NCBI GenBank assembly: GCA_041402045.1
Contig: JAWKSZ010000011.1
Span: 62,001-126,000, forward strand
DNA: 64,000 nt
Direction: 5' to 3'
From: JAGQRJ01 sp041402045
Lineage (GTDB): Bacteria > Planctomycetota > J058
Part shown: positions 1-14,232 of the stretch, piece after piece
How positions within the stretch are numbered: position 1 is the first letter of the stretch
Layout of the letters: each line of letters opens with the position of its first letter
The notes under the pieces: generated by a model
Database searches by the model: none
Told to the model about the DNA's origin: nothing
What the model saw: only the letters and a program-made list of their open reading frames with translations
Made by a program: the position numbers and the translations under genes

Positions 1-1
1 G

Positions 2-1495
2 CGCGCCAAGGCCACCCTTCAGCGCAAGGGCGTCGAGCGCGAGCCCGAGTCCATGCGCTTCGCGTTCCAGACGATCCACGACGCGGGGGTGTTGATCACC
101 GCGGCCTCCCTCGGCGCCTACGAGCACGACTTCCGCCACTTCGGGATCCAGGACGCGTTCCGCAACTTCGAGAGCCTGAACGAGGCCCTGAGCGACCCGC
201 GGCGCAACCCCTACCTGGACTACCTGCGCGAGCACGCGCTCCCCCGGATCGAGGCGCAGCGCCCGCGCGCGATCGGGATCAGCATGACCTACTTCAGTCA
301 GGTCGTGCCGGGCTTCACGCTGCTGCGCTTGATCAAGGAGCGCTTCGGCGACGAGCTCCCGGTCGTCCTCGGCGGGGCCTACCTCACCGCGGTGGAGGAT
401 CAGGTCACGCAGATCCCGCCCGCGGTGGTGCCCGCCGACGCGATCATCCTCCACGACGGCGAAGAGGCCCTCGCTGCCTGGCTCGCCCACACCCTGCGCG
501 GCGAGGGCGACCTCTCGGCGATCCCCAACTGCTACCTGCCCCAGAGCGCCGGCTTCGCGCGGGTCGGCGAGCGGAGCCTGATCCACACGGACCTGGACAC
601 CCTCCCGGTGCCCATGTGGACGCTGGACGGCCTCGAGCTGAACAAGTACCTCGTGCCGCAGTACCCGATCCCGCTCCCGCTCTCCCGCGGCTGCTACTGG
701 GGTCGCTGCGCGTTCTGCAACATCTCCTGCCAGACCGTGGCCACCTACCGCACGCGCCCCGTCGCCAAGGCGATCGACGACATGCGCGCGGCGATCGCCG
801 AGACGGGCAGCAACTGGTTCGACTTCCCCGTCGACTCCTACCGCCCCCAGGAGCTGCACGAGCTCGCGCTCGCGATCCTGGATGCCGGGCTCGAGGTCGA
901 GTGGGGGGCCGAGGTGCTCCTCGACGCGGGGTTCAAGGACGAGGTGATCGCCGACCTCGCCAAGAGCGGCTGCCGGACCCTGCGCTTCGGGCTGGAGAGC
1001 GCGTGCATAGAGACGCTCAAGGCCATGATCAAGCCCACGCGTCCCAAGCACGCCAAGCGGATCCTGACCACGTGCAAGGCCCACGGGATCCAGACCGCGG
1101 TCATGCTGATCGCCGGGTTCCCCACCGAGACGCAGTCGCAGCTCATGCGGACCTACGACTGGCTGATCGAGAACGCGGACGTGATCGACTTCCTCACGAT
1201 CCACCAGTACAGCCTCGTGCCCGGCTCGCCCATGGGCCAGGACCCCGACCGCTGGGGCCTCTACGTGCTGCCGCAGGAGGCCGTGCTCTGGACGAGCATG
1301 CCCTTCGTGAACACCAACCCGGTGAGCATGAAGAACGAGGACCTGCCCCGGGTGGTCGACGCCATGCGCGAGGGCCTCAAGCCGCACTTCACCGACCTGG
1401 GAGAGCTGTGGACGGTGGCGATCGGCGGCTGGATGACCTTCCCCGCCGCGTGCGGCGTGCGCCGCGACCTCGTGCACCCGATCTCCGGCGGCTGA
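2..1495 (+). CDS. B12-binding-type radical SAM protein, 5' end cut by window
   Basis: The reading frame is open from base 2, so the gene probably starts outside the window; an internal ATG at 53 would give 480 residues. The first third has an alpha/beta pattern like the cobalamin-binding domain of B12-dependent radical SAM enzymes (segment reading AIGISMTYFSQVVPGF, then VVLGGAY). The radical SAM core follows, with three cysteines in a C-x4-C-x2-C arrangement at bases 692-718 (GCYWGRCAFC), a spacing seen in several B12-type radical SAM families. A later IAGFPTET segment fits the barrel. The substrate cannot be told. The gene is followed directly by palindromic repeats and no partner gene is visible. 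Confident for the superfamily, low for the reaction. Confidence 0.85.
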   Translation, partial: RAKATLQRKGVEREPESMRFAFQTIHDAGVLITAASLGAYEHDFRHFGIQDAFRNFESLNEALSDPRRNPYLDYLREHALPRIEAQRPRAIGISMTYFSQVVPGFTLLRLIKERFGDELPVVLGGAYLTAVEDQVTQIPPAVVPADAIILHDGEEALAAWLAHTLRGEGDLSAIPNCYLPQSAGFARVGERSLIHTDLDTLPVPMWTLDGLELNKYLVPQYPIPLPLSRGCYWGRCAFCNISCQTVATYRTRPVAKAIDDMRAAIAETGSNWFDFPVDSYRPQELHELALAILDAGLEVEWGAEVLLDAGFKDEVIADLAKSGCRTLRFGLESACIETLKAMIKPTRPKHAKRILTTCKAHGIQTAVMLIAGFPTETQSQLMRTYDWLIENADVIDFLTIHQYSLVPGSPMGQDPDRWGLYVLPQEAVLWTSMPFVNTNPVSMKNEDLPRVVDAMREGLKPHFTDLGELWTVAIGGWMTFPAACGVRRDLVHPISGG

Positions 1496-1497
1496 GT

Positions 1498-1735
1498 TTC
1501 AGGGGGTCTGTCCCAGACCCCCTCGCCCTCGGGCAAAGCCCCTCGGGCTCACCCCCAAGGGGCTCGCCGGCCGCTTCGCGGCCGGCTGCGCGCTCGCGGC
1601 GTCGCCGCTCGTCTTCAGGGTCTGTCCCAGCCTCCCTCAGGGCAAGCCCTCGGGCTCACCGGGCTCGCCGGCTTCGCGGCCGGCTGCGCGCTCGCGGCTT
1701 CGCCGCCGCCGGGCCGGGCGGATCCGCCGCTCGCC
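1498..1735. repeat. Tandem pair of dispersed palindromic intergenic repeats (copies A and B)
   Basis: Copy A (about 1498-1612) begins with the hairpin GGGGTCTGTCCCAGACCCC, runs through a CCTCGGGC...CTCACCCCCAAGGGGCTCGCC block, and ends with a palindrome around GGCCGCTTCGCGGCC followed by a GCGCTCGCGGC segment. Copy B (about 1617-1735) repeats the same order in a more degenerate form. The same element occurs as another tandem pair at 15721-16050. No transposase or coding potential of its own is visible. Copy B also supplies the 3' end of the lipoprotein gene on the minus strand. Confidence 0.8.
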
Positions 1736-2447
1736 GGGCGCGCGCGAGGACCGTGCTGCGGCCGAGCGCCCGTCGACGCGCTACCCGAGAGGACTTCTCG
1801 AGCGCGACCAGCTCGCGCTCGAGCTGACGCAGCTCGTGCTCCGGGTGACCCTGGGCCCCCGGCAGTACTTCACGGGCTTTGCGCACCTCGACCGCCGCGT
1901 CGTCGTTGCGGCCGCGGTCGAAGAAGTGCTCGGCGTAGCGCAGGTGGTTCTCCGGGTCCGTGGGCGCGACCTCGATCGCGCCCTCGAACAGGGGCTCGAT
2001 CACCTCGTCCTCGCCGGCGTTCTCGGGGCCCGCGGGCCAGGCTGGGGACTTCCAATACAGCATGGCCAGGTAGAGCAGCGGGCCGCCGTTGGAGAAGCGC
2101 GGGTCGAGCTCCCGCGCGCGGAGCGCGGCCTGCTCGAGGTCGCCGACGCGGCCCACGGCGCTGAGGTTCGAGCGCTCGAACACGTAGCCCATGCCCACCG
2201 CGCGGTAGAAGTGCCCCTCGACCCGCTCGGGCTCGAGCTCGATCGCGAGGTCGGCGTGGCCCACGGCCTTGCGCGCGAACGCGAGCTGGTCGTCCTCGCT
2301 CAGGGCAGGGTCGGTCACCCGCTCGAGGGCCGCCGCGGCGGCGAGCTGGTGCCGCTCGAAGTCGGAGCGCTCCTCGGGGGGGGTGGCCACCGCGAAACAC
2401 CCGGCCAGGGTGACGCAGGCCAGGGCGGCGCAGGCACGAGGGATCAT
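1656..2447 (-). CDS. TPR-like lipoprotein
   Basis: A 263-residue protein with a lipoprotein signal: hydrophobic N-terminus and lipobox LAGC, with Cys at residue 17. The mature part is helical with TPR-like spacing, including DPENHLRYAEHFFDRGRNDD around residues 170-190. Its start overlaps the stop of the upstream binding-protein gene by 4 bases (ATGA), so the two form an operon. The last 25-30 residues are Arg/Pro/Ala-rich and encoded by repeat copy B, which also supplies the stop codon, so the original C-terminus was probably replaced when the repeat inserted. It resembles TPR accessory lipoproteins of the TRAP T-component type, but that is only a resemblance. Confidence 0.75.
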   Translation of the reverse strand: MIPRACAALACVTLAGCFAVATPPEERSDFERHQLAAAAALERVTDPALSEDDQLAFARKAVGHADLAIELEPERVEGHFYRAVGMGYVFERSNLSAVGRVGDLEQAALRARELDPRFSNGGPLLYLAMLYWKSPAWPAGPENAGEDEVIEPLFEGAIEVAPTDPENHLRYAEHFFDRGRNDDAAVEVRKAREVLPGAQGHPEHELRQLERELVALEKSSRVARRRALGRSTVLARARRAADPPGPAAAKPRARSRPRSRRAR

Positions 2448-3292
2448 TCGTCCCCCTCGGCGGCGGTCACGACCCGCGCCAGGGCCTCGGTCTCTGGCCC
2501 GCGGAACGCGGTGAGCTGGAGCGTTTGCAGGAGCTTCTTGCCGGCGTCGTCCTGGCTCAAGCCCTCGAGGGCCTTGACCACGGCCGCGACCTCCGCAGGG
2601 TCCGACGTGGCGCAGGAGACCACCGGCGGCGTGGGCAGAGGCTCGCTCTGGTAGAGCTCGCGCAGGAGGCCCTTGAAGCTGGCGAGCTGCTGGAGCTCTT
2701 CCCAGGCGGGCCCGTCGAGCACGACCCCGTCGACCGGGTGTCCCTCGAACTCACGCCCGCTCTTGAGCCGGCGCAGCGCGCGCAGGGGTTGAGCGGTCGA
2801 GACCAGGCGCACCCCTGCGTCTCCCAGCGAGAGCTTGCCGGCGAACACGACGCGCTCGGCGAAGGCGCGGTTGTCGAGCAGCCCCGACCACACCGTGGGC
2901 TGGGCTTTGCCGAAGGTGTCGAGGTCGGTGGCCGGGGCGTCCTGGGCCACGAGGAGGTGGTAGCGCTCGTGGGTCTTGCCGCGGCGCTCGGTCGAGGCGA
3001 CGGGCACCAGGCCGTGGTCCTCCCGCCAGCGCAGGTAGACCCCGAGGGACACGATCGCGCAGGTCGGCTGGCCGTGCTCCTCGATCCAGGCCTCGGCGGC
3101 GGCGACCTCGTTGAAGTAGACGGCCTGTCCCCCCAGTCGCTGGCCCAGCTCGGCCATCACCGGCTCGGCGCTCTCGGTCGAACCGGGCGCGTTCGGGTAG
3201 CACACGAGCAGGGTCGGCGCGGCCGTCGCCACGCCGGACGCGATCCCCCAGAACAGCACCAGGATCAGGCTGCGAATCAAGGTCCGTCCCAC
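2444..3292 (-). CDS. PhnD-like periplasmic substrate-binding protein
   Basis: I chose the GTG at 3292 because it places a signal peptide at the N-terminus (hydrophobic IRSLILVLFWGIASG, then an ATAAP cleavage region), giving 282 residues; the frame is open 46 codons further upstream. The mature protein has the layout of the PhnD/phosphonate-type binding-protein superfamily: an early strand TLLVCYP, CAIVSLGVYL, a HERYHLLVAQDAP strand, and a VDGVVLDGPAWEEL segment. No permease or ATPase gene is adjacent, so it may serve as a sensor or orphan receptor. It is the first gene of an operon with the TPR lipoprotein. The family call is moderately secure; the ligand is unknown. Confidence 0.65.
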   Translation of the reverse strand: MGRTLIRSLILVLFWGIASGVATAAPTLLVCYPNAPGSTESAEPVMAELGQRLGGQAVYFNEVAAAEAWIEEHGQPTCAIVSLGVYLRWREDHGLVPVASTERRGKTHERYHLLVAQDAPATDLDTFGKAQPTVWSGLLDNRAFAERVVFAGKLSLGDAGVRLVSTAQPLRALRRLKSGREFEGHPVDGVVLDGPAWEELQQLASFKGLLRELYQSEPLPTPPVVSCATSDPAEVAAVVKALEGLSQDDAGKKLLQTLQLTAFRGPETEALARVVTAAEGDE

Positions 3293-3553
3293 TTCGAACA
3301 AGGCGGCATGGTAACGCGGCGCAACGTCAGCCGTAAGCTGCCGTTCGAGAAGGGCGTTGCGGTCCACATGCGCACGTCGTTCCGGGCTCGGGATGAATAC
3401 GATTCGGGAAGTGGGACGAACCGACGCCACATGGCTTCACCCGACGCCCGCCGCGCTCTCATAAACCGCTGCAAGCTATGCGATTGTAATTCTCGCCGTC
3501 AACGATGGTTTAGCCCCGAGATTTGCTTACTCGAGGGCGGGAGTCGGTGTGCC
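3293..3553. promoter_or_regulatory. Divergent promoter region
   Basis: A 261-base region between the divergently transcribed binding-protein operon and the giant kinase gene. The part at 3463-3530 is clearly more AT-rich than its surroundings, as expected for a promoter. On the minus strand TTACCAT (around 3310) is a -10-like hexamer close to the GTG start. No clear -35 or sigma54 (-24/-12) site was recognised. Confidence 0.4.
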
Positions 3554-9506
<5,953 letters not shown>

Positions 9507-9508
<2 letters not shown>

Positions 9509-9531
9509 GCTCTGTCCGCAAACAGGGCCAA
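9507..9531 (+). terminator. Possible hairpin terminator after the kinase gene
   Basis: Overlapping the TAG stop is an imperfect stem: GGCTCTGT, short loop, ACAGGGCC, with one mismatch. There is no clear T-run, so this could be a weak or factor-dependent terminator. Confidence 0.4.
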
Positions 9532-9630
9532 CGCTCTCGCTTGATTGCTGCGCGACCTGTACCGAAACTTCTGACGCACAGCACCAGCGGTCCATGACCG
9601 ATCAGCGCCGCTCGCGAGCCGCCCGCGGCG

Positions 9631-11325
9631 TCACGCGCGGGGAGCCGTCCACCAGGCGTGGGGCCCGCGCTCGAGGATCGCGAACAGCTCGCCCGGACGC
9701 TCCACGACCTGAACCCGCGGCCAGCCTTCTGCCACCGCCTCGGCTGCCGCCCTCGACGTCGCGAGCATGAGGGGCAGGAGCAGCAACCCACCTTCCTCCG
9801 CGAGGCGCCAGATCACCTCGGCCGCCTGCGGGCTCGGCCGCCCCAGTTCGACGGTGGCGCCGCTCAGGTCCGGGTCCTCGTCCAGCCTCCGCAGGCACAC
9901 GCGGAGCTCCCCCCCGTCGGTCAGGGGAATCGACGACCACCCGTCGCCAGGCTCGCTGGCCCCGACGGAGCGCAGCACCCCCCTCAGGGCCTCCCGACGC
10001 GACTCGCTGAGCGGCGTTCGGTCCAAGCGGTAGCCCCAGTCACGCCCGAGGGGCACGGCGCAGATCGAGGACAGGTCCAAGCAGCAGCGAGGGTCCGCGG
10101 GCGCGCGGGCGAGCTCGAGCGGCAGGACCTCGTCCCCCCCCAGGGAGCCGAGGCTCGTCGTGCTGGGCGCGCGCACCCACCACAGGGCCTCCCGGATCCG
10201 CCGCAGCCCCACGTCGAGGTCCCCCTTGATCACCACGGAGAGGCTCTCTTCCGTGTCGACCCACGTTCCGTCCTCCGCCTGGCTCGACGAGGCCCCGAGG
10301 GTGTCGGCGCTCCCCACCCGCAGGTCGGACAACACGCGCTGCAGCGAGTCGCGCAGGAGCTTGCCGACGGCCCCGGGGAGCGGCCGCTCCTCGTCTCGCA
10401 GCGGAAGGCTCAGGCTCAGAGCGTGCTGCTCCCGCAGCTCCAGGCAGCCCTCGGACAGGTGCTCGCGCACGATCGTTCCCTGCTCGACCCCGAGCAGCAC
10501 CTCGCAGATCCAGGCGCAGCGGGCGACGTCGGGGTCGTCCCCCAGCGCCTGAGCCACGCTCGCCGCCTCCGGGGCGTCCCGCAGGGCAGCGGCCAGGGCT
10601 GGCCCGAGCGCGGGGTCCCCGGTCTCCTGGAACGCCCGCGCCAGCTCCGCCCCGACGTCCTGGACCGCAGCAGCCAGGACCGACCCCGAGCGCGCGACGA
10701 CCTCCGCCAACGCCGCGAAGGGGAAGCCCGCGTGCTCCGGCTGGCGCAGGGTATAGAGCTGGAGGGCGGCGTCGTCGTCGTCCTGCTCGAGGACCCAGAC
10801 CCCCCACGCCTCGTCCAGCCGCCAACGAAACCCTGCCGGGCGCGCGTCCAGGCGCTCGAGGAAGCCTTGGATCTCGCCCGGCGAGAACGCGCCGACGCGC
10901 TCCCAGGCCGCCTGGAGCAGCGGGAGCACCGTCCCTGGGTCGTCCTCCAGGCACAGCGGTGCGAAGCGGGAGAGGAGCAGCAGCAGGGGACCGGGGTGCA
11001 CCAGCTCGGGGTCGAGGAGCGCTTGGGCCCGGCAGAACTGCTCCAGCTCGTGCCAGCGCAGGACGTGGGGGTGCCAGTGGGCGCGGTCGTCCCACGCGAT
11101 CTCTGCGCTCCCCTCCGGCGAGGTCACGCCCAAGGAGAACCGCGACAGGTCCCGGTCCAGCTCGAGGGTGAGCGCGTAGCCTGCGCCCACCGGGAGGTGC
11201 AGCACGCACTCCGCGAGCGCCGGGTAGGCCCCGGCGCCCCGGTCGGCGGTCTCGGTCTCCCAGAGCGCGTCGGTCCAGAAGCGCCGGGTGCGGACCAGCG
11301 GTCTCAGCGGAGGAGGGAGCGGCAT
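9631..11325 (-). CDS. Hypothetical protein, 564 aa
   Basis: I place the start at the ATG at 11325 (MPLPPPLRPLVRTRRF); the frame stays open 27 codons further, but that extension overlaps the likely divergent promoter. The protein is cytosolic, with no signal peptide or membrane segment, and is rich in Leu, Glu, Asp and Trp. Visible features are an acidic EQDDDDAALQLY stretch and helical repeats with alternating Leu/Ala. I recognise no family or catalytic motif. It lies between the giant kinase (convergent) and the thioesterase (divergent) and is not in an operon. It appears intact, with codon use like its neighbours. Confidence 0.7.
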   Translation of the reverse strand: MPLPPPLRPLVRTRRFWTDALWETETADRGAGAYPALAECVLHLPVGAGYALTLELDRDLSRFSLGVTSPEGSAEIAWDDRAHWHPHVLRWHELEQFCRAQALLDPELVHPGPLLLLLSRFAPLCLEDDPGTVLPLLQAAWERVGAFSPGEIQGFLERLDARPAGFRWRLDEAWGVWVLEQDDDDAALQLYTLRQPEHAGFPFAALAEVVARSGSVLAAAVQDVGAELARAFQETGDPALGPALAAALRDAPEAASVAQALGDDPDVARCAWICEVLLGVEQGTIVREHLSEGCLELREQHALSLSLPLRDEERPLPGAVGKLLRDSLQRVLSDLRVGSADTLGASSSQAEDGTWVDTEESLSVVIKGDLDVGLRRIREALWWVRAPSTTSLGSLGGDEVLPLELARAPADPRCCLDLSSICAVPLGRDWGYRLDRTPLSESRREALRGVLRSVGASEPGDGWSSIPLTDGGELRVCLRRLDEDPDLSGATVELGRPSPQAAEVIWRLAEEGGLLLLPLMLATSRAAAEAVAEGWPRVQVVERPGELFAILERGPHAWWTAPRA

Positions 11326-11444
11326 GCGGTCGTCCGATCTGACCAGTGGGATGCTGGCCGTTGCGGGCCCCAGCGTAGTCGCTCTCCAGGCCGGCGGGGA
11401 CGTCACGCTTGGGCGAGCTCGCAGGCTGGCGTAGGGTCGGGGCC
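11326..11444. promoter_or_regulatory. Divergent promoter region
   Basis: 119 bases between the divergent hypothetical and thioesterase genes. A -10-like TAGGGT lies about 14 bases before the ATG at 11445, and on the minus strand TACGCT lies upstream of the ATG at 11325. Both match the TAnnnT hexamers found before many genes here. Confidence 0.35.
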
Positions 11445-12227
11445 ATGACGACCTTCGCTGCGCTCCTCGACCAGGCCCACCACGGCGCCCTCGAGCTCCC
11501 TGGCTCCTGGCTCCAGGGGCGCACCGCGTTCGGCGGGCTGCAGGCGGGGGCCCTCGTGGCCCGCGCCCGGCGCGAGGCCGGCGGGCGCCCGCTGCGCGCG
11601 CTCATGACCGCCTTCGTGGGCCCCGCCGCCGAGGGCCCGGCGACCGTGGACGCTGAGCTGCTGCGCGCGGGGGGCTCCTCGAGCCAGGTCCAGGCCCGAC
11701 TGATCCAGGGCGACGCGCTGTGCGCGACGGCGCTCGCGCTGTTCGGCGCGCCGCGCGCGGGGCAGCCGAGCTACGGCGACCCCGCGCCGTTCCAGGCCCT
11801 GCCGCCGGACGCGCTAGCGGAGCTGCCCCAGATCCCCGGGGTGACCCCGGTGTTCACCCAGCACTTCGACTACCGCTGGGCCGAGGGCCAGCCGCCCTTC
11901 AGCGCCGCGGACTCGAGCGCGATCGGCGGCTGGATCCGCTTTCGCGAGCCCCCCGCCGCGCTGGGCGCCGAGGCGCTGCTCGCGCTGCTCGACGCCTGGC
12001 CGGTGCCCGTGCTCTCGACCTTCCGCGCCCCCGGCCCGGCGAGCTCGGTCACCTGGCACGCCCAGCTCTTCGACGTGGGCGAGCTCGACCCGGGGGAGCA
12101 CCTCGCCTACCGCGGGCGCACCACCGCGGGGAGCGACGGCTACGTCGACGCGCAGGCGGAGCTGCGCACGGCCGACGGGCGGCTCGTGGTGACCAGCACG
12201 CAGTCGGTGGCGATCTACCACCCGTAG
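11445..12227 (+). CDS. Thioesterase family protein (double hotdog)
   Basis: 260 residues from the ATG at 11445. The pattern is that of TesB-like / 4HBT_3 acyl-CoA thioesterases with two hotdog folds: an N-terminal GRTAFGGLQAGALVARA helix typical of the first hotdog, a central GGWIRFREPP segment, and a C-terminal hotdog with WHAQLFDVGE and YVDAQAELRTADGRLV. These enzymes hydrolyse acyl-CoA to free acid and CoA in the cytosol; chain-length preference cannot be read. The next gene (GNAT) starts 45 bases downstream on the same strand, so they may be co-transcribed. Confidence 0.8.
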   Translation: MTTFAALLDQAHHGALELPGSWLQGRTAFGGLQAGALVARARREAGGRPLRALMTAFVGPAAEGPATVDAELLRAGGSSSQVQARLIQGDALCATALALFGAPRAGQPSYGDPAPFQALPPDALAELPQIPGVTPVFTQHFDYRWAEGQPPFSAADSSAIGGWIRFREPPAALGAEALLALLDAWPVPVLSTFRAPGPASSVTWHAQLFDVGELDPGEHLAYRGRTTAGSDGYVDAQAELRTADGRLVVTSTQSVAIYHP

Positions 12228-12272
12228 GGCACGGGTCGCGCGTCGCCCCACGCGCCGTGCTCGAATGGGGGC

Positions 12273-12869
12273 ATGCCCGAGAGCTGGCTGCTGAAGGACC
12301 TCCTGCGGCGCTTCGGCCCGACCCCGCCCCGCGCCTACCCCGAGCACTACCCGCGGGACCTGGTCCAGCGGGGGAGGACCCGGGACGGGCGGCGCTACCG
12401 GATCCGCCCCGTGCGCCCCGACGACGCCGAGCGGCTGCGCGCGGGCTTCGCCACGCTCTCGCCGGAGACCGTCTACCGCCGCTTCCATTACGCCCTCAAC
12501 GCGCTCAGCGACGACGCGCTCCGCTACTTGACGCACCTCGACTACCAGCAGCACCTGGCGCTGATCGCGCTGGACGAGGGCGGGGGCACGGTCGGGGTCG
12601 CGCGCTACTACCTCCCCGAGGACGCCGAGTTCGCCGAGGCCGCGGTCGTGGTCGGGGACGCCTGGCAGGGCCAGGGCGTGGGCAGCGCGCTGCTCAAGCT
12701 CCTGGCCCAGGCCGCGGAGACCCGCGGGATCGCGGGCTTCGAGGGCTACGTCCAGCGCGACAACCTGCTCATGCGACGCATGGTCGAGCGCTCGGGGTAT
12801 CGCCTGCACGAGGACCCGGTGGACGACGCCACGCTGCGGGTGTGGTTCCGCTTCGACGACTGGGTCTGA
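12273..12869 (+). CDS. GNAT family N-acetyltransferase
   Basis: 198 residues. The GNAT core is clear: a YRIRPVRPDDAERLRAGF start of the fold near residue 40 and the acetyl-CoA pyrophosphate loop VVVGDAWQGQGVGSALLKLL (Q-x-G-x-G-S/A) near residues 130-150, followed by an N-x-x-M-x-R-x-x-E-R-x-G-Y helix and strand. The ETVYRRFHY segment after the first helix is like the acetyltransferase domain of bacterial protein acetyltransferases of the Pat/YfiQ group, so a protein or small-amine substrate is possible. It lies between the thioesterase and the flavoprotein gene on the same strand. Confidence 0.85.
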   Translation: MPESWLLKDLLRRFGPTPPRAYPEHYPRDLVQRGRTRDGRRYRIRPVRPDDAERLRAGFATLSPETVYRRFHYALNALSDDALRYLTHLDYQQHLALIALDEGGGTVGVARYYLPEDAEFAEAAVVVGDAWQGQGVGSALLKLLAQAAETRGIAGFEGYVQRDNLLMRRMVERSGYRLHEDPVDDATLRVWFRFDDWV

Positions 12870-12942
12870 GATTCCCGGTAACCTCCAGCCCTCGACGGAA
12901 TACCACCCCACGGGCCGGCGTTCCGGCCAGGGGAGAGGGACG

Positions 12943-14232
12943 ATGCACGTTGCGATCGTGGGCAACGGGGTCGCGGGCTACACCGCGGCGCTGACCCTGC
13001 GCGAGCTGGACCCGGACGTCCGGATCACGCTGATCTCGGGGGAGTCGACCTACCCCTACTCGCGGCCGGCGCTGATGTACGTGTTCATGGGCCACCTGCG
13101 CTACCGGGACACCAAGCCCTACGAGGACCGGGTGTGGGCCGAGCAGCGGATCGAGCTGCGCCGCGGCTGGGTGACCCGGGTCGACACCGACGCCAAGCGC
13201 CTCGAGTTCCACGAGGGCGCGCCCCTCGCCTACGACACGCTGCTCCTGGCGACCGGGTCCCAGCCCAACCGCTTCGGCTGGCCCGGGCAGGACCTCCCCG
13301 GCGTGCAGGGGCTCTACGGGCTCATGGACCTCCAGGCCCTGCACCAGAACGTCCAGGGCGCGCGCCGCGCGGTGATCGTGGGCGGCGGGCTGATCGGGGT
13401 CGAGCTCGCGGAGATGCTCCACAGCGTGGGCGTGCACGCGACGCTCCTGGTGCGCGAGCCCGACTACTGGCGCAACGTGCTCCCGGCGGAGGAGGCGGCC
13501 CTCGTGTCGCGGGTCGTGCGCCAGGCGGGGATCGACCTGCGGCTGGCGACCGAGCTCCAGGCGATCGAGGCTGGCCCCGACGGGCGCGCGGCGGCGGTCA
13601 CCACGACCGCGGGCGAGCGGCTCGAGTGCCAGCTCGTGGGGCTCACCGCGGGCGTGCGCCCGAACACCCAGCTCTGCGAGGGCACCCCGATCGAGGCCGA
13701 GCGCGGGATCCTCGTGGACTGGACGCTGCAGACGAGCGTCCCCGACGTCTACGCCGCCGGCGACTGCGCCGAGCTCGTGAGCGAGGGCGACGGCCCGAAC
13801 CTGATCCAGCAAGTGTGGTACACGGGCCGGGCCCAGGGCGCCTGCGTGGCGCGCACGATCCTGGGGGAACCCACGCGCTACACCCCCGGGCTGTGGTTCA
13901 ACTCCGCCAAGTTCTTCGACGTCGAGTATCAGACCTACGGGGACGTCGCCCCCGACCCGCGCCCGGGCGAGGTCCGCGGCTGGTGGGAGCACCCCTCGCG
14001 GCCGGTGGGCCTCCGCCTCGTGAGCCAGGACGGCGCGGTCACCGGGTTCAACGCCCTCGGGCTGCGCCTGCGCCACCGGGTGTGCGAGCGCTGGATCCAG
14101 GAGCAGCGCGACCCGGGCTACGTGCTCGCGCACCTGCGCGAGGCCGTGTTCGACCCCGAGTTCGCCCGCCGCCACGAGCCGGCGATCCAGGACGCCCTCG
14201 CGCCGCAGCTCGGGCTGGAGGCCACCGTATGA
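12943..14232 (+). CDS. FAD-dependent NAD(P)H oxidoreductase
   Basis: 429 residues, with a good GGGAGAGGGACG ribosome-binding site before the ATG. It belongs to the pyridine nucleotide-disulphide-type flavoprotein family (rubredoxin/ferredoxin or nitrite reductase-like): FAD motif VGNGVAGYTAALTL at residues 5-18, ATG motif LLLATGSQPN near 100, NAD-binding VIVGGGLIGVELAEML near 143, and the second FAD motif YAAGDCAEL near 270. No redox-active CxxC is seen. The stop overlaps the ATG of the membrane polyferredoxin by 4 bases (ATGA), so the two are translationally coupled; electrons probably pass between NAD(P)H/FAD and the iron-sulfur membrane partner. The physiological substrate is unknown. Confidence 0.9.
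   Translation: MHVAIVGNGVAGYTAALTLRELDPDVRITLISGESTYPYSRPALMYVFMGHLRYRDTKPYEDRVWAEQRIELRRGWVTRVDTDAKRLEFHEGAPLAYDTLLLATGSQPNRFGWPGQDLPGVQGLYGLMDLQALHQNVQGARRAVIVGGGLIGVELAEMLHSVGVHATLLVREPDYWRNVLPAEEAALVSRVVRQAGIDLRLATELQAIEAGPDGRAAAVTTTAGERLECQLVGLTAGVRPNTQLCEGTPIEAERGILVDWTLQTSVPDVYAAGDCAELVSEGDGPNLIQQVWYTGRAQGACVARTILGEPTRYTPGLWFNSAKFFDVEYQTYGDVAPDPRPGEVRGWWEHPSRPVGLRLVSQDGAVTGFNALGLRLRHRVCERWIQEQRDPGYVLAHLREAVFDPEFARRHEPAIQDALAPQLGLEATV

Noticed and set aside
3431..3553. ATG at 3431 as start of the giant kinase
   Set aside because: The region is AT-rich and promoter-like; the added 41 residues have no homology and the kinase fold begins just after 3554.
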